Assembly: GCA_015680685.1 (NCBI GenBank)
Contig: MNCI01010116.1
Span: forward strand, 1,329,002-1,393,001
Direction: 5' to 3'
Length of the DNA stretch: 64,000 nucleotides
DNA from: Gnetum montanum
Lineage: Eukaryota; Streptophyta; Gnetopsida; Gnetales; Gnetaceae
Under the pieces are notes generated by a model. That model was not told the origin of the DNA, did no database searches, and saw only the letters and a list, made by a program, of their open reading frames with translations. The stretch's first letter is position 1. Each line of letters starts with the position of its first letter. Below are positions 32,087 to 43,518 of the stretch, piece by piece. The translations under genes and the position numbers were made by a program.

Positions 32087-32208
32087 CTTGGAAAGGTTGC
32101 AGTCAAGCTTGCCCCAATCCTTAGACACGAAAGGTGTGCTATGTTTGTGGCAGTGGATTCCACCTTCTCCAACACATGATTCTTGACTAGGGTTGCTTTC
32201 TTCACCAT
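32087..32208 (-). pseudogene. Candidate first exon of the unrecognised gene
   Basis: The ATG at 32208 has a good context (CACACCATGGTGAAG). It opens MVKKATLVKNHVLEKVESTA, TNIAHLSCLRIGASLTATFP and ends at AAG/GTAGGC, a usable donor. It lies at the left edge of the hairpin array, about 1.4 kb from exon 3. Linkage to exons 3-5 is inferred from orientation and splice signals only. Confidence 0.42.
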
Positions 32209-32249
32209 GGTGTGTAGAATGTAGGAAATCCCTAACCTTGGAAGTAACT

Positions 32250-35200
32250 ACACTGGCACTAGGAAGTAGAAATGGTAGTCACTATGCTAAATGTATGTAC
32301 AAACTGCAATGACTATGCTGAGGATGATGCTTAAGATCACAAATGGTAATAGCAACACTAAAGTATGATGGCACTTAAGGTAGAAGAACTCAAACCAATG
32401 TGTAGTGATGAAAAAGTATGGTTTTCCATAAAACTTCACAATTTACATTAATCTTTTACCTGAGCACCCAAGAAGAAACCTTGGTTTTCTTTTGGAACTC
32501 CACTTTACTTAGCTAAAAATGGAAAGTAGGGCTACGGTAGAGCTATGTGGAGGTTTTTCATAAAACTTGATAATTTTGAATGGGTGTACTAAACATTGCA
32601 AAAGACAATGGAAAAAATAACTACACTAAGATTTTTGAGGTTTTGAGCATGACTACGCTAACATAACACTAGAAAAACCACCACTTCAATTCTATCTCCC
32701 AGCCTATGTTCCTAGAAATCTTAGAATATGGTTGAACACATCAAATGTTGTAAAAAATTAATGGTTTCCTAAAGCTATGCTGAATGGAACCAAGGGACTA
32801 AGCTAGGCTAACATAGCCTCAACTACTGCCAACATAGTCCTAATGAGATGGGTTTCCAATAGCCCATCCAATCCTACAGTAGCCCTCTAATTGACTATAT
32901 AACCTTGCCAAACTCTAGTCAAATCCCTAGACAATGCCAAAATATGATCAAAGGTACCCAACTATGACCAAAAACCAAGTATCCACACTATCTGCGCTAA
33001 GGGGAGTAAGGGACTATACTGAGCCAACATAGTGTTACCTACTGCCCAGCATAGTCCAACTTCATACCTTGTCTCCCTACAATCCCAAGCTATTCATCCA
33101 CCTCATTCAATCCTTGGTTAACCCTAGATTAACATAACATTTCTCCAAACCCTAGTTTTAGGCTTTGGCAAGCCTCAAACATGGTTGAGTGTAGTAAGCG
33201 GTGCCATCTTTTCCCTCTTCGCCATACCACACTAGGCCAACATAGTCCCAATGTCCAAGGATTAGTAGTCATCGTACAAATCCTTTTACATCTCCAAAAT
33301 TTCCTCTCAAAAACTCCAAACCTCACTAGAATCCCTAAAAACCTCCAAATGTCTATCAATCAAAAAAATCCAAAGAAAACCCATAGATATGTTCTCCCAC
33401 ATAGGACTATGTTGGAAACTAGGAGGACTACACTAGGCTAGCGTAGTCCCAAATGGATACCCAGCATAGTCCATTCCAAAAATCAACAAAAATGACATGA
33501 AACACCTTAACACAACCTCCAATAAACCATGGAAGACCATTTAGACATGTTTAATTCCAAAACTTGCAGTTGTTGGCCACTTTTGACAATTTTAACTTAG
33601 ACTACACTAGCTAGGAATAGGAACTACACTGGCCTAGTGTAGTCCTAGCCCAAGGCTAGCGTAGTCCACCAAGAATGGGTAAAATCAATCAAAACCAAGG
33701 CAAATTGACACTTGAAAATCCTATTTTCCCATTTTGAGACTTGTCTAATCATGAAGCCTAGTTTCTCTATAATTTTGGCATCCAACACATGGACTACGCT
33801 AGGGGATGAGAGAGACTATGTTGGGCCAGTGTAGTCCCTCTCCAAGCCAAGTGTAGTCCCCCCTAAATTAATAAAATATATCAAAAAACCATGTAAATAA
33901 CCTACCATAATCCTAGAATTCCACTTGAGATTGCTAAATAATAAGTTTTACATTTTTCCATCATTTTTGTCCTTCTTAATTGGGAATATGCTAGATGGGG
34001 AAGAGAACTACACTGGGCTAGTGTAGTCCCTATCCAAGCCTAGTGTAGTCCCTTAAAATGATTTAGAAAATTTTCCAAAAGACCTAGAATTGTTGTCAAC
34101 AAGCCCAAGAAGCTAGTCCAACCTTCTATGAACTTGAAACTTGCATTTTTTATAATTTTTAATTATCACAACCTTGACTATGCTAAGGCAAGATTGGGAC
34201 TACATTGGGCTAGCGTGGTCCCTCTTAATCCCTAGCATAGTCCCTCTTAATCCCTAGCATAGTCCCTACTAAACTACTTAAAATATGCCCAAAAAAAACA
34301 CCAAACTCTTTGCTAAGAAACCTTGGAACCTCACTAGAGCCTGATATTCCATAGAATCCATCTTTTTCCATTATTTTTAACCATTAAATCTTGGACTATG
34401 CTGGAGAAACTTAGAACTACATTGGGCCAGTGTAGTCCCTCTCTAGATCCAACATAGTCCCCATAAATTTACTAAGAAATTGACCAAAATAGCTTGTACT
34501 TCACTTCAAGAAGCCCTAGGGCCCACCAAACATGATTCTGGCAACCTAAACCAATTTTTTAATCTTTCCAACTTGACTACACTAGCAAGGAGACTAGGAC
34601 TATGCTAGAAGAGCCTAGTCCCTACCCAAGGCCAATGTAGTTCCCTCAAACATGGCAAAAATTACCTCAAAACTACCCAAATCAACTCCCATAAACACCC
34701 AATACCCTATTAGAACATGTCCAAACCCTAGAACCTTGGAAAATAAGCCAAAATCCCTTCTTTTTCAATCCTTTTTCATCATGGGACCTGTGACTATGCT
34801 AAGGATTGCATGCCCAATGTAGTCCCATGCTTTTTAGCCATCCAAGGTGCAAGAAGGCATGAAAACTGGTAGTTTTTGCACCAAAACCCTAGCCAACATC
34901 ACCAGTAACCTTAGAAGCCCATTAGGATGATCAATCAAGCCCCAAAGTTGACCAAAATCCATTTCCCACTTCTAGCTACATTGAAGAAGTTAAGAACTAT
35001 GTTGGGCCATCATAGTCCCACTTAGGAGGGAAAATGTGACAATGAAAATCAATAGTAAGTAGCCTAAAATCATCCAAAATTGATCCATAATTACTAAAAT
35101 CTTACCCCCATAACTCCCAATCACATATTTCACCTCATTTTAGCCCTAGAAACCTCAATAAACTCTTTCATCTACTTGTGACTAAGTTAGGGCCTAGTAG

Positions 35201-35450
35201 CCTAGCATAGCCATCACAAGAAACAAGGTTTTTTCCACCTTTTGGAAGCCAAAATGATGCTAAAACTTTTCAATCTTCAATACCTACCCCTTGTGCTAGC
35301 TGTTTAGACCACCATAAGCTTAAAAATGACCATAATAAGCCCTAGAAAGTGCCTCTAAAGGTCAACTACATTGGAAGAAGGAAGGGCTACACTAGGCCAG
35401 TGTAGTCACTAGTAGGGCCCAGTAAAAGGTGTTAGTTTTACCTTAAAACT
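32250..35450. repeat. Tandem array of about 200-bp units with inverted repeats
   Basis: A phrase of the form GACTACACTGGGCTAGTGTAGTCC recurs at about 33003, 33226, 33425, 33622, 33790, 34006, 34200, 34410, 34590, 34795, 34994 and 35385, spaced mostly 168-223 bp (the last gap is a double). Earlier degenerate units reach back to about 32270. The best copies are near-perfect dyads: 33425-33449, 33622-33645 and 34006-34029. Most units carry a second half-site (CCTAGTGTAGTCCC). Between them the sequence follows a loose pattern (A-rich, CCTAGAA, TTTTTCCATTATTTTT). Units are strongly diverged, so the array is old. Function unknown. Confidence 0.82.
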
Positions 35451-35906
35451 ACTCCAAAATTACCCCCTCATGTTCCCAAGCTCTCCTAGCAATCCTATAG
35501 CCCCATACCATGGCCCGCTAAGGCCTAAAACTAGCAAAATCTGATCCTATCTGACCAGTATCAGCCAATTTTTATTAAATGTATTCCATTCTCATAGATT
35601 TAACCTTTTTTTTTGTCATGTTTTGCATTGTTGACATTTTTTCTCATCAATTGACTTTATAAAGCCACCATATAACTTCCTATTTTTACCATGGTTACCT
35701 TATTTTCTCTCATATGGCCTTTAGATGACCTTATATGGCCTTTGTTTGATCCCATTGGTCATTATTTATCTATTATAGCCTTGGTTGACCTTGTCATTTT
35801 TGTTTATCACTGGAATAGCATATGTTTACAAATTATCTTATATCATTTTAGCATGATTTACTAATTTTTTTCTCGATGCCACTTAATGTGCTTATGGTTG
35901 ATATGT
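35451..35906. other. Pyrimidine-rich stretch upstream of Tat-like pol, possible intron end
   Basis: No coding frame. It is T-rich and ends TTGATATGTAG directly before the pol frame (ATG at 35918). In Ogre elements of the Tat lineage an intron separates gag-pro from RT-integrase, so an intron 3' end is plausible here, but no donor is visible because the upstream part is missing. Confidence 0.4.
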
Positions 35907-35917
35907 AGGATTGAAGT

Positions 35918-37500
35918 ATGAACACTTGGAAGAAAATTGTCTTGCCTTTGAGCCTAAGCGAGCCTCATGGTGATGCTGAATGATGCATTAATTCTGATTA
36001 TCTAGAGCTTGAGCCTGAGAGTCTTGACAATGACATAGCCTCAATTAAAAAGCCTATAGAATGGCCTAAAAACCTAGTAAAAACCCTTAACCTTGAGGCT
36101 GGTAACATAATTGAAGATTCTTTAGTTGAGGTTCCTATCATAACACATAGTGGTGAGGAGAAAACCCTTAAGCTAAGTTCATCACTAGAACCTCATAGGC
36201 TCAAACATTACCAAGGTCCTACAAAACAATATTAAGGCCTTTGCCTAGTCATATGAAATATGCTAGGCCTAGATTCACAACTAGTCCAGCACAACATCAT
36301 ACTTGATCCTAGCATCAGAATAGTTAAGCAGAAAGTACACAAGATTAGACCAAACTTAGTCTTGATGATTCATGATGAAATTACCAAGCTATACCAAGTT
36401 GGTTTCATTAGAGTTGTTGACTATGCAGAGTGGGTGTCCAACATCATGGAAATCTCTAAGAAAAATGAGGGTATCCATATTTGCATCGATTTCAAAGACC
36501 TAAATAAAGCAACCATCAAGGAAGATTTTCCATTGCCTAGTATTGATCAACTCATTGATACCATGGCTAGACATGCCTTGTTGTCCTTTATGGTTGGGTT
36601 CTTAGGATACAACTAGATTAGAATCAACCCAAAACACCAACTCAGCACTACCTTCATGACCCCTTGAAGTACCCTTTTCTATACTATGATGCCATTTGGC
36701 CTTAAGAACATAGAAGCAACCTCTCAAAGAGCTATGACATATATCTTTAGTGATTACATGTTAGGATTACTCAACGATTACATAGATGATATAGTTGTTA
36801 AGTCCAAAGTGGCCAATGACCATGCTAATGACTTAGACCTCATGCTCAAACAATGCCTTAAGTTTGAACTCAGTCTTAACCCTAAGAAGTGTGTATTTGG
36901 TATCAAGATCAATAATATGCTTGGCTTTGTAGTATCTAAAATAGGGATACGTGTCAATCCTAATAAGGTTGAGGCCATCTCCAACTTGGTAGCACCAACT
37001 AACCTTAAGGAGCTTTGGGGACTACAAGGTATATTACAATTTATCCGTAGGTTCATTACTAGGCTTATGGATAAGTTACAACTCATGCAACACTTACTTA
37101 AGAAAGGAGTTTACTATGAGTAGACATCTCAATTCCAAGAAGCCTTTGAAAACCTTAAGCAAGAGTTGGCAAAACTACTAACAGTATATCCTTTGAAAGA
37201 GGGTAAAATGTTTTATATCTACCTTGCCATCTCTAACACGTCCATTACTTCTTTACTATGTCAAAAACATGACGATGAAGTAGATATGCCAGTATACTAC
37301 CTTAGTCATGCATTAGTTTCCCATGAGACTAGATATGTTGAAGTAGAGAAGTACTATCTAGCACTAGTCTTCTCATTAAATAAATGAAAACACTACCTCT
37401 TTAGGAGCCAAGTTAACATCATTTTCAAAGACAACATACTTAGGGTCATAACAACCAATATTTATAAGAGTAGCTGTATAGCTTGATGGAAAGCCATAAC
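35918..37500 (+). pseudogene. pol: Element G reverse transcriptase and RNase H
   Basis: It opens MNTWKKIVLPLSLSEPHGD, then a connector with FA.SYEI, LGLDSQLVQHNIILDPSIRI and VKQK, the Tat-type start of RT. Palm blocks are EITKLYQVGFIRVVDYAEWV, FKDLNKATIKEDFPLPSIDQ, MPFGLKNIEATSQRAM, and the active site YIDDIVVKSK at 36779 onwards. LNPKKCVFGIKINNMLGFVV and an RNase H with VYYLSHALVSHETRYVEVEK follow. Stops fall at sites where relatives have Trp, Gln or Arg (for example FA.SYE for FAWSYE). Confidence 0.92.
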
Positions 37501-37639
37501 AATGGAGTTTGACCTTCATTATGTTTCTCAATTTTCAACGAAAGATCAAGCTATAGCCATACAACTTATGATTTCACTTGTTGATGACCAACCAACCATA
37601 GACCCTAAGTTCCTTGATGAACATGTCAATACTATTAGC

Positions 37640-38060
37640 CAAGTGCCTAAGGACTATGAGGTAGTCATGCACTTTGACAAAGCTTCAATTTCCCATGGGG
37701 CTAGTGTTGTTGCCATCATGACATTCCATCTAGTAAAATCCAACCATTCGCCTATCATTTTGTGTTTACATGAATCAACAACATAGCAAAGTATGAAGGT
37801 CTAATCAAAGAAATGGTGGTAGCATGTGACCTAGGAATTAAGCATTTGATAATCAAGGATGACTTACAACTTGTGGTCAACTAGGTAATCGAGGTTTACA
37901 CATGCAAAACCAAACATTTACAACCTTACTATGACTTAGGAAAGCAACTATTACAGCATTTTATAGACACTTATATCCAAAATATACCTTGAAATGAGAA
38001 TGTCATAGTGGATGCCATTGTGATGCTGGCCTTCATCGTTATGCTAGATGTGTTTAATAA
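37640..38060 (+). pseudogene. Element G second, archaeal-type RNase H
   Basis: After the RT/RNase H unit the frame reads YEVVMHFDKASISHGASVVA (first Asp), then after a shift NIAKYEGLIKEMVVACDLGI (Glu), KHLIIKDDLQLVVN (Asp), YDLGKQLLQHFIDTYIQNIP and NENVIVDAIVMLAF. This is the additional RNase H domain that defines Tat elements. One frameshift and three or more stops make it inactive. Confidence 0.85.
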
Positions 38061-38329
38061 GTTACCCATCTTAATTATGGACTATGCAATTCCCATCACA
38101 TAGAGCATTAAGGATACATTTGTGGCCATAGTTCATACTACTCCTATAAAGGTGTGGTACTATGATATCAAGTTTTACCTTATGCATGGTGAATCTTCAC
38201 AAGGCCTAATTGTTGTTGAAAAGGATGTTTTATGTAAATGATCAAAATAATATGTCATTATAGATGATAACACATTACGTCAATGATCCTACGATGGCCT
38301 ATTGTTAAAGTGCTTAGGTAAAATTAAAG

Positions 38330-39420
38330 CCAAAATAGTCCTAGAGTAGGTTCATGAGGGTGTTTGTGGTGAACATATAAGACCTAGAGCCATGGCTGCT
38401 ATGATTAGAAAATTAGGTTATTATTGGCCTTATATGAAAAACGATTGCTTGTAGAAGGTCAAAACTTGTGATACATACCAATGGCATAGCAACCTCATAC
38501 ACATACCACCAACTAATTTACATACTACTTAGATTACTTGGCCATTCCAACAATGGGGATTGGATATCATTGGACCCATAACACATAAGTCCTTCGTAGG
38601 GCATAGCTTCATCATCACCACAATCAAATACTTTACTAAGTGATTTGAGGCTATTCACCTAAGGAAAACAACATTTAAACAAGTCTGTAGGTTCATCCTA
38701 GACAACATAGTGGTCTATTTTGGTATACATATGACCATAGTCACAAATAATGGATCATAGTTTAGTAGCCAAGAAATGGAAAATTTCTATCATGATCTAG
38801 GCATTAAACACTCTTTCTCATCACCTTATTGTCCTCAGGCCAATAGATAAGCCAAAGCAAGCAACAAGGCCATCATCAACTTGCTCAATAAAATGCTCAA
38901 CAACAGTAGGTGCAAATGGCATGAATAGCTTGTTCATGGACTCTGGGCCTACAGGACAACATACCAAACCACAATAGACATGACCCCTTATAGCTTTGTT
39001 TATGGTTCTAAAGTTGTTTTACCTCTTGAATTGCAAGTACTGTCACTCTGAGTGGCCTTATCTAACTTCATCAATGATGAGTAGAGTAAACAGTTATGAA
39101 CCATGGACCTAGACTCAGTGGAGGAGCAGTGGGTGCAAATGCTTGCTCACATCGAGCACTACCAAAATAGGAAAAAATAGTAGCACCATCATAGCCTAGA
39201 CAAGTGCAAGTTCAAGGAATGAGACCTAGTGCTATAGGCCATTTTTGAGCATGCAGACAAATTCTCAACCAACTAGGCATGACCTTTCTTAATCACCAAG
39301 GCCTATGACAATGGGGCCTACCAGATAGCAAACATGGATGGGAATGAGCTAGCCAATTTGGTTAATCATTCCTATATCAAACCATACTACATGTAGCCTA
39401 TAGTAGCCATGATATTAACA
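38330..39420 (+). pseudogene. int: Element G integrase
   Basis: Zinc-binding entry HEGVCGEHIRPRAMAAMIRK, YYWPYMKNDC and CDTYQWHSN. Core: WPFQQWGLDIIGPITHKSF (first Asp intact), TIVTNNGS (second Asp changed to Asn), FSSPYCPQANR then AKASNKAIINLLNKML (catalytic Glu changed to Lys), GLWAYRTTYQTTIDMTPYSF, VYGSKVVLPLELQVL. The C-terminal part reads AYDNGAYQIANMDGNELANL. Both active-site changes need only G to A. About ten in-frame stops. Confidence 0.9.
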
Positions 39421-39872
39421 AACATCAACAAGAGAGCTTGATCTCTATAGTCTGCTAAGATTTTATATTGGCACCACAGCCTATCAAGGCCTTAAACTGG
39501 CAATACAGCTTACCAATGTCTTCGACTAACAAAATCTAACCTTGGGTAACAAAATTAGCTAAACCATCCTTCATGACCTAATGTATCCCACTGTAACAAT
39601 ATGATTTCTCTCTTTATTTTTCTAGTTCTCTTAGAGTTTTGTTTTTAGGATGAAACCTAGAGCCATCACAAGGGTACAACTCATCATGACAACAAGTCAC
39701 CACATAACCTCAATGTGCAACATTCATTGAATTTTTCCAAGAGTATTTGTTCCATATTGTTTCCTATGAACCCAACCTAGTAGCCTAAATATAACCTTGA
39801 GCAACAATGTTGACCTATGCTGACATTCATGCTTTAGGGCCATATGACATCCCTTCATTGTGATCCACCTCC
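39421..39872 (+). other. Element G 3' untranslated region, left part
   Basis: No ORF. Short internal repeats of a CTATCAAGGCCTTAAACTGG-type phrase (near 39481 and 39508) suggest further decayed tandem structure. Confidence 0.5.
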
Positions 39873-40085
39873 AAGTCCACTGAATGTAACACATCTCATT
39901 CAGAGGAAAAAAACTAAGTCCATCAAGCGTAACACACCTCATTCAATGGAAAAACCCCAAGTCCACTTGAATGTAATGCATCTCATTTAGTGGAAAAACA
40001 CTAAGTTCATTGAGTGTAACACACCTCATTTAATGGAAAAATCCCCCAAGTCCGTTGAGTGTAACACAGCTTACTAAATGGGGAA
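39873..40085 (+). repeat. Five tandem copies of a 43-45 bp unit
   Basis: Copies start at 39873, 39916, 39959, 40003 and 40048. Each reads close to AAGTCCACTGAGTGTAACAC followed by CTCATTTAATGGAAAAA. The array sits between integrase and the expected 3' LTR, where Tat elements are known to carry variable tandem repeats that can seed satellites. Confidence 0.9.
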
Positions 40086-42135
40086 ACCACATCAAAATCA
40101 ACCTTGGTAGAGAGCACATCACCTTGGAGTGAGGCGTTGCTTCCTCAAATGCATCTACCAAGTGAACCACACTTCTAAACACAAAGGTCATAGCCTAAAC
40201 TATTGGACCAATATTTATCAGCCCTCATAACCATTTCTTCATGACTAAATTACTATTCCATCATCATATCCTCACTCCATCATCATGAGCACTCTTGAGC
40301 ATAGTTTGATACTACTAAATCAAGCACAAAGGAAATATGTTAGTGATGGACCTACAACAATGTTTTTTATTCATTGTCGATGTCTCTCAGGTCAATCCTC
40401 CAGACATCAGCAAAAGGGGCTAGTGAAACACCACCAAAATTCATGTTGTAAATCCCACTTTTTAGTTTGAGGCAAAGTTTCCTTATAAATATAAGATATG
40501 TAGTACATAATCTACAATCTTGCATATTTCAACTTTTTGGGGCTAAAACCTTCTTTAAAAGTTATTATTGCCTCATTTCCCAACTAGAAATAGGTACGCC
40601 ATGCCCATATTTGGGCTTGAGAAGGCCTAAAACACCTTTGGAATGGTTGAAAATGGCATTTTCATGAGTTTTTGTAGGGGTATAGCCTCAACTACGCTGG
40701 ATCCATTTTCGATAGGCATAGTAGCTACAATAGCTAGTGTAGTCACCACCAAGACCTAGTAGAAGTACAACGTTGGAATTTTTGGGATGGCCATTTCTCC
40801 AATAATAGCCAAAACATACATCCGAGGGCAACAATGGCCAGACAGTAGTCTTCACCAAGCACAACACTTTCCAACAAGTTCCACAATTTTTGTAATTCTC
40901 ATTCATCTTTCTATTTCCCAATACTTTTCAGTTTCTCATTTCTAAAGCCTTCAATGAAGTCACAAAAGCTTGTTTACTATTTATAGTAAATGGATGGGTT
41001 TTGTGGATGTAGTCCCTTCTGGACTTACCAAAAATACAAACTATGCTAAGCAATAGCTGGTTGACTACCTTGGTAGCAGTTGGCTAACTACTCTAAGAAG
41101 TAATTGGATGACTACGCTAAGCAATAGTTGGTTGACTATGCTAAGTTGCAATTAATTAACTACACTGGCAGTAGTAGTCATTACAATCCACAATCAATGC
41201 TAATTTGTTAGCAATCAATGGCAATCAATGATAGGCCTAAAAATGACAACCCTAAGCTATAAACGCCCAACATTGATACTATTTTTGAGTTTAGAATTTT
41301 GGCATTTTTTGCAACCTTTATAGCATTGGGAATTTTCTCAATTGGCATCACATACAATAGTTTCGAACTCTAGGCAATTTGGCACTTCGGAATTCCAAAA
41401 CCATTCCATAGTAATACCATTTCCCATTTTTATGACCATTTTCATTATCCATAAATCCATTTGCTACACAAATATATTTTCAATGACAAAAACTATTACT
41501 ACGCTAGGTGTAAACACCCCCATGTAATTTTCATTGTCACTAAAAGTGTAGACCCTATCCCATTTTCATCTCCATTGGCAACCACCAAGACCCATTGTAG
41601 CTATTACATCCTCACTCGATAGTGTCATTTGATGGTAGAAACTGGAACTATGTTGGGCACAAAGGCTTCCACATAGTTTTAATTACCCTAAACTTGCAAT
41701 GCCAATCCCATCCCTACATAGTAGATTAGATGAAAATTGATGGAAAGTTGCAATAGGCCAAAATTGAAAAGGAACCAAATCATGGAAGCAACATTTTTCA
41801 ACAAACTTCAATCTTTGATGAGTAACTTCCTATGCCCTTGGCAAAAACTTATACATCATGAACTCAGTATCTTTTATATTCTTTATAATTTTTTAGTTCA
41901 TGTTGTGCAAATTTTGGTTTCAATTTCCATTTCTACACTTATTTCTATAGTTGTAATTTCATTTTTCATTTCCATTTTCACTAGGTCGTTTCTATTTACA
42001 TTTTTAATAGGCCATTTCTATTTACATTTTTAGTAGATCATTTTTGTCTACATTGCCATTTACATTCATGCTCCCAAAATCATTTCCATTTTGAGTTCTA
42101 TAAGTCCCTAAGTGATCAGCAATACCATCTAAGGT
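40086..42135 (+). other. Element G downstream region, with more ACTACGCT motifs
   Basis: No coding frame. Half-sites of the hairpin motif of the 32-35 kb array recur (ACTACGCTGG at 40691, AGTGTAGTCACC at 40737, GACTACGCTAAGC at 41111, ACTACACTGG at 41160), linking the two flanks of G. A palindromic ACTATTTATAGT (about 40977) resembles a TATA region. Repeats of TTTCTATTTACATTTTTA occur at 41990-42040. This may be the 3' LTR but no edges or target duplication were found. Confidence 0.5.
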
Positions 42136-42176
42136 ACCCTATGTCTTGTTTTCTAGAGGTCCTTAGGACATAGGGT
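42136..42176. repeat. Perfect 10-bp inverted repeat
   Basis: ACCCTATGTC (42136-42145) and GACATAGGGT (42167-42176) form a perfect stem with a 21-nt loop. It stands just before the junction with element D. It could be an RNA hairpin near a polyadenylation region of G or mark the junction. Confidence 0.7.
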
Positions 42177-42229
42177 TAAAACTATTCTAATGCTAGGATC
42201 TTTTAATTTCAAATTTCCAAAAACTAAGA

Positions 42230-42538
42230 TTTCTAGCACCAACACCTGTGATGGTCATGATGCCTATGGTGCTCTCTACTATCCCTTCTTTCTCTATGGT
42301 GGACATTCCTTCATTTCCCACACCCTTGGTCTCTCCAGATTCGATAGGATTTACAATCATCCCTATCCCATTGATCATCCCCATCATGATCTCCCCCTTT
42401 GCAACTTTAGTCAAAGTTGGAGGAGGAAGATGATGAGGATGAAAAATGCAAAGAGGAAGAAGGACTAGCATCAAAATGGTACCTACTTTGGTCCCAGCCA
42501 CAATCACCATGTTTATTGTTATTGTGGTACTTATCATT
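42230..42538 (-). pseudogene. gag: Element D gag, linker part left of C
   Basis: The minus strand reads DKYHNNNKHGDCGWDQSRYH, a Ser run (SPSSSLHFSSSSSSS), then an Asp/Arg/His-rich stretch with RNVHHRERRDSREHHRHHDH. It matches the Ser/His/Asp linker of the A gag (4870-5050) and the Arg-rich linker of C (47995-47750). It ends at the boundary with G. Confidence 0.8.
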
Positions 42539-43380
42539 TGATGAGTGGTGAGGTATCCCTACACTCAACCATACGAATACGAGCGTGTACGCGTGATCTG
42601 GTCAAACTTTGTAGACTAAGTTCCTATACACCTTATGGAACACTTAAGGTTAATTGTTCGTTGTCTTCCCAGAATTACTTGTATTTGTCACAGTTGTATG
42701 GTTAAGTAAGTTTGAGGTATGTGATTTTTATGTCTTTTCTATTTTATCTCCTATGCTTAATGAGGTGAGGGTGAGAGAGACTAATTAACTAACTTTAACT
42801 AACTAAATAAGCCTTAATTAACCTAGCATCAGCATCTGTTCCCACTTACCGTTCACACCCTGAACCAATGCAACCTTGGTTACCAAACGCTAGTCATTGC
42901 TGGGATCACCACATGTAACGCACGTGCTCGAAGCAATCGTACTGAGGCACTTAACTAGGAGAGAAGGGTTGAGAAAGATTTAATAACTAATAAAGCATGT
43001 AAATAATGAATAATAAATAACAATAAATAAAATCCTAATTAGCCTATTCCATGCATTGCAAGGCTTATCCAAGAAGCTCGTCTTTATTGCTCTACACAAA
43101 CTTGTGTTTAGGTACAATGTTTGTTCGAATAAAGATCCGTTCACTTTAGGACTCCTACTGCAGGCACATGGAAAATATTCTATCTCTCGAGTAATCAATC
43201 TAATAGAGTTTCACTATGGTCTAAGCCTAGGATGAGGAAACAAGGGAGAGCCGCCTCTTATTTATAGATATGACAACACACCGCGATATCGCATACGCGA
43301 TATCGTGAGGGATGCGATATCGTGATGGCCGTGATATCATATACACGATATCATGGCCCATGCGATATCGTGACCCATCA
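42539..43380 (-). repeat. Element C 3' LTR
   Basis: It starts TGATGAGTGGTGAGGTATCC and ends GTGACCCATCA on the plus strand. The minus-strand TATA box is at 43259-43266. The GATATC palindrome cluster runs from 43275 to 43372 and includes CGCGATATCGCATACGCGAT. Confidence 0.93.
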
Positions 43381-43415
43381 TACCCCCATGACTAAATGAA
43401 AACTCGTCCTCGAGT
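43381..43415 (-). promoter_or_regulatory. Element C 3' polypurine tract
   Basis: On the minus strand CTCGAGGACGAGTTTTCATT leads to TTAGTCATGGGGGTA directly before the LTR. The block is almost identical to that of element B. Confidence 0.87.
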
Positions 43416-43518
43416 TCCTTACAATAATATCGGGGAGGTATGGGACTATTGACTCAAAATGAAACTAATGGGATGACTTGTGAACGGATCATCATTACAA
43501 GACACAACAAACTAGTGT

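Larger units (their letters stand above)
35907..42180 (+). mobile_element. Element G: Tat-lineage Ty3/gypsy remnant
   Basis: The plus strand carries RT, RNase H, a second (archaeal-type) RNase H and integrase in order, a combination specific to the Tat lineage. Gag and protease are absent to the left, and no LTR pair could be identified. Downstream lies a hypervariable region with 43-bp tandem repeats, as known for the 3' untranslated regions of Tat elements. The right edge is set where D gag sequence begins and is approximate. Confidence 0.85.

Noticed and set aside
32250-35450. Repeats with dyads could suggest a CRISPR array
   Set aside because: Units are about 200 bp, strongly diverged and irregular, the dyads are not separated by uniform short spacers, and the context is plant retroelements.
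36778-37086. Minus-strand ORF over the RT of G
   Set aside because: The plus strand encodes YIDD and following RT blocks. The minus frame is a shadow.
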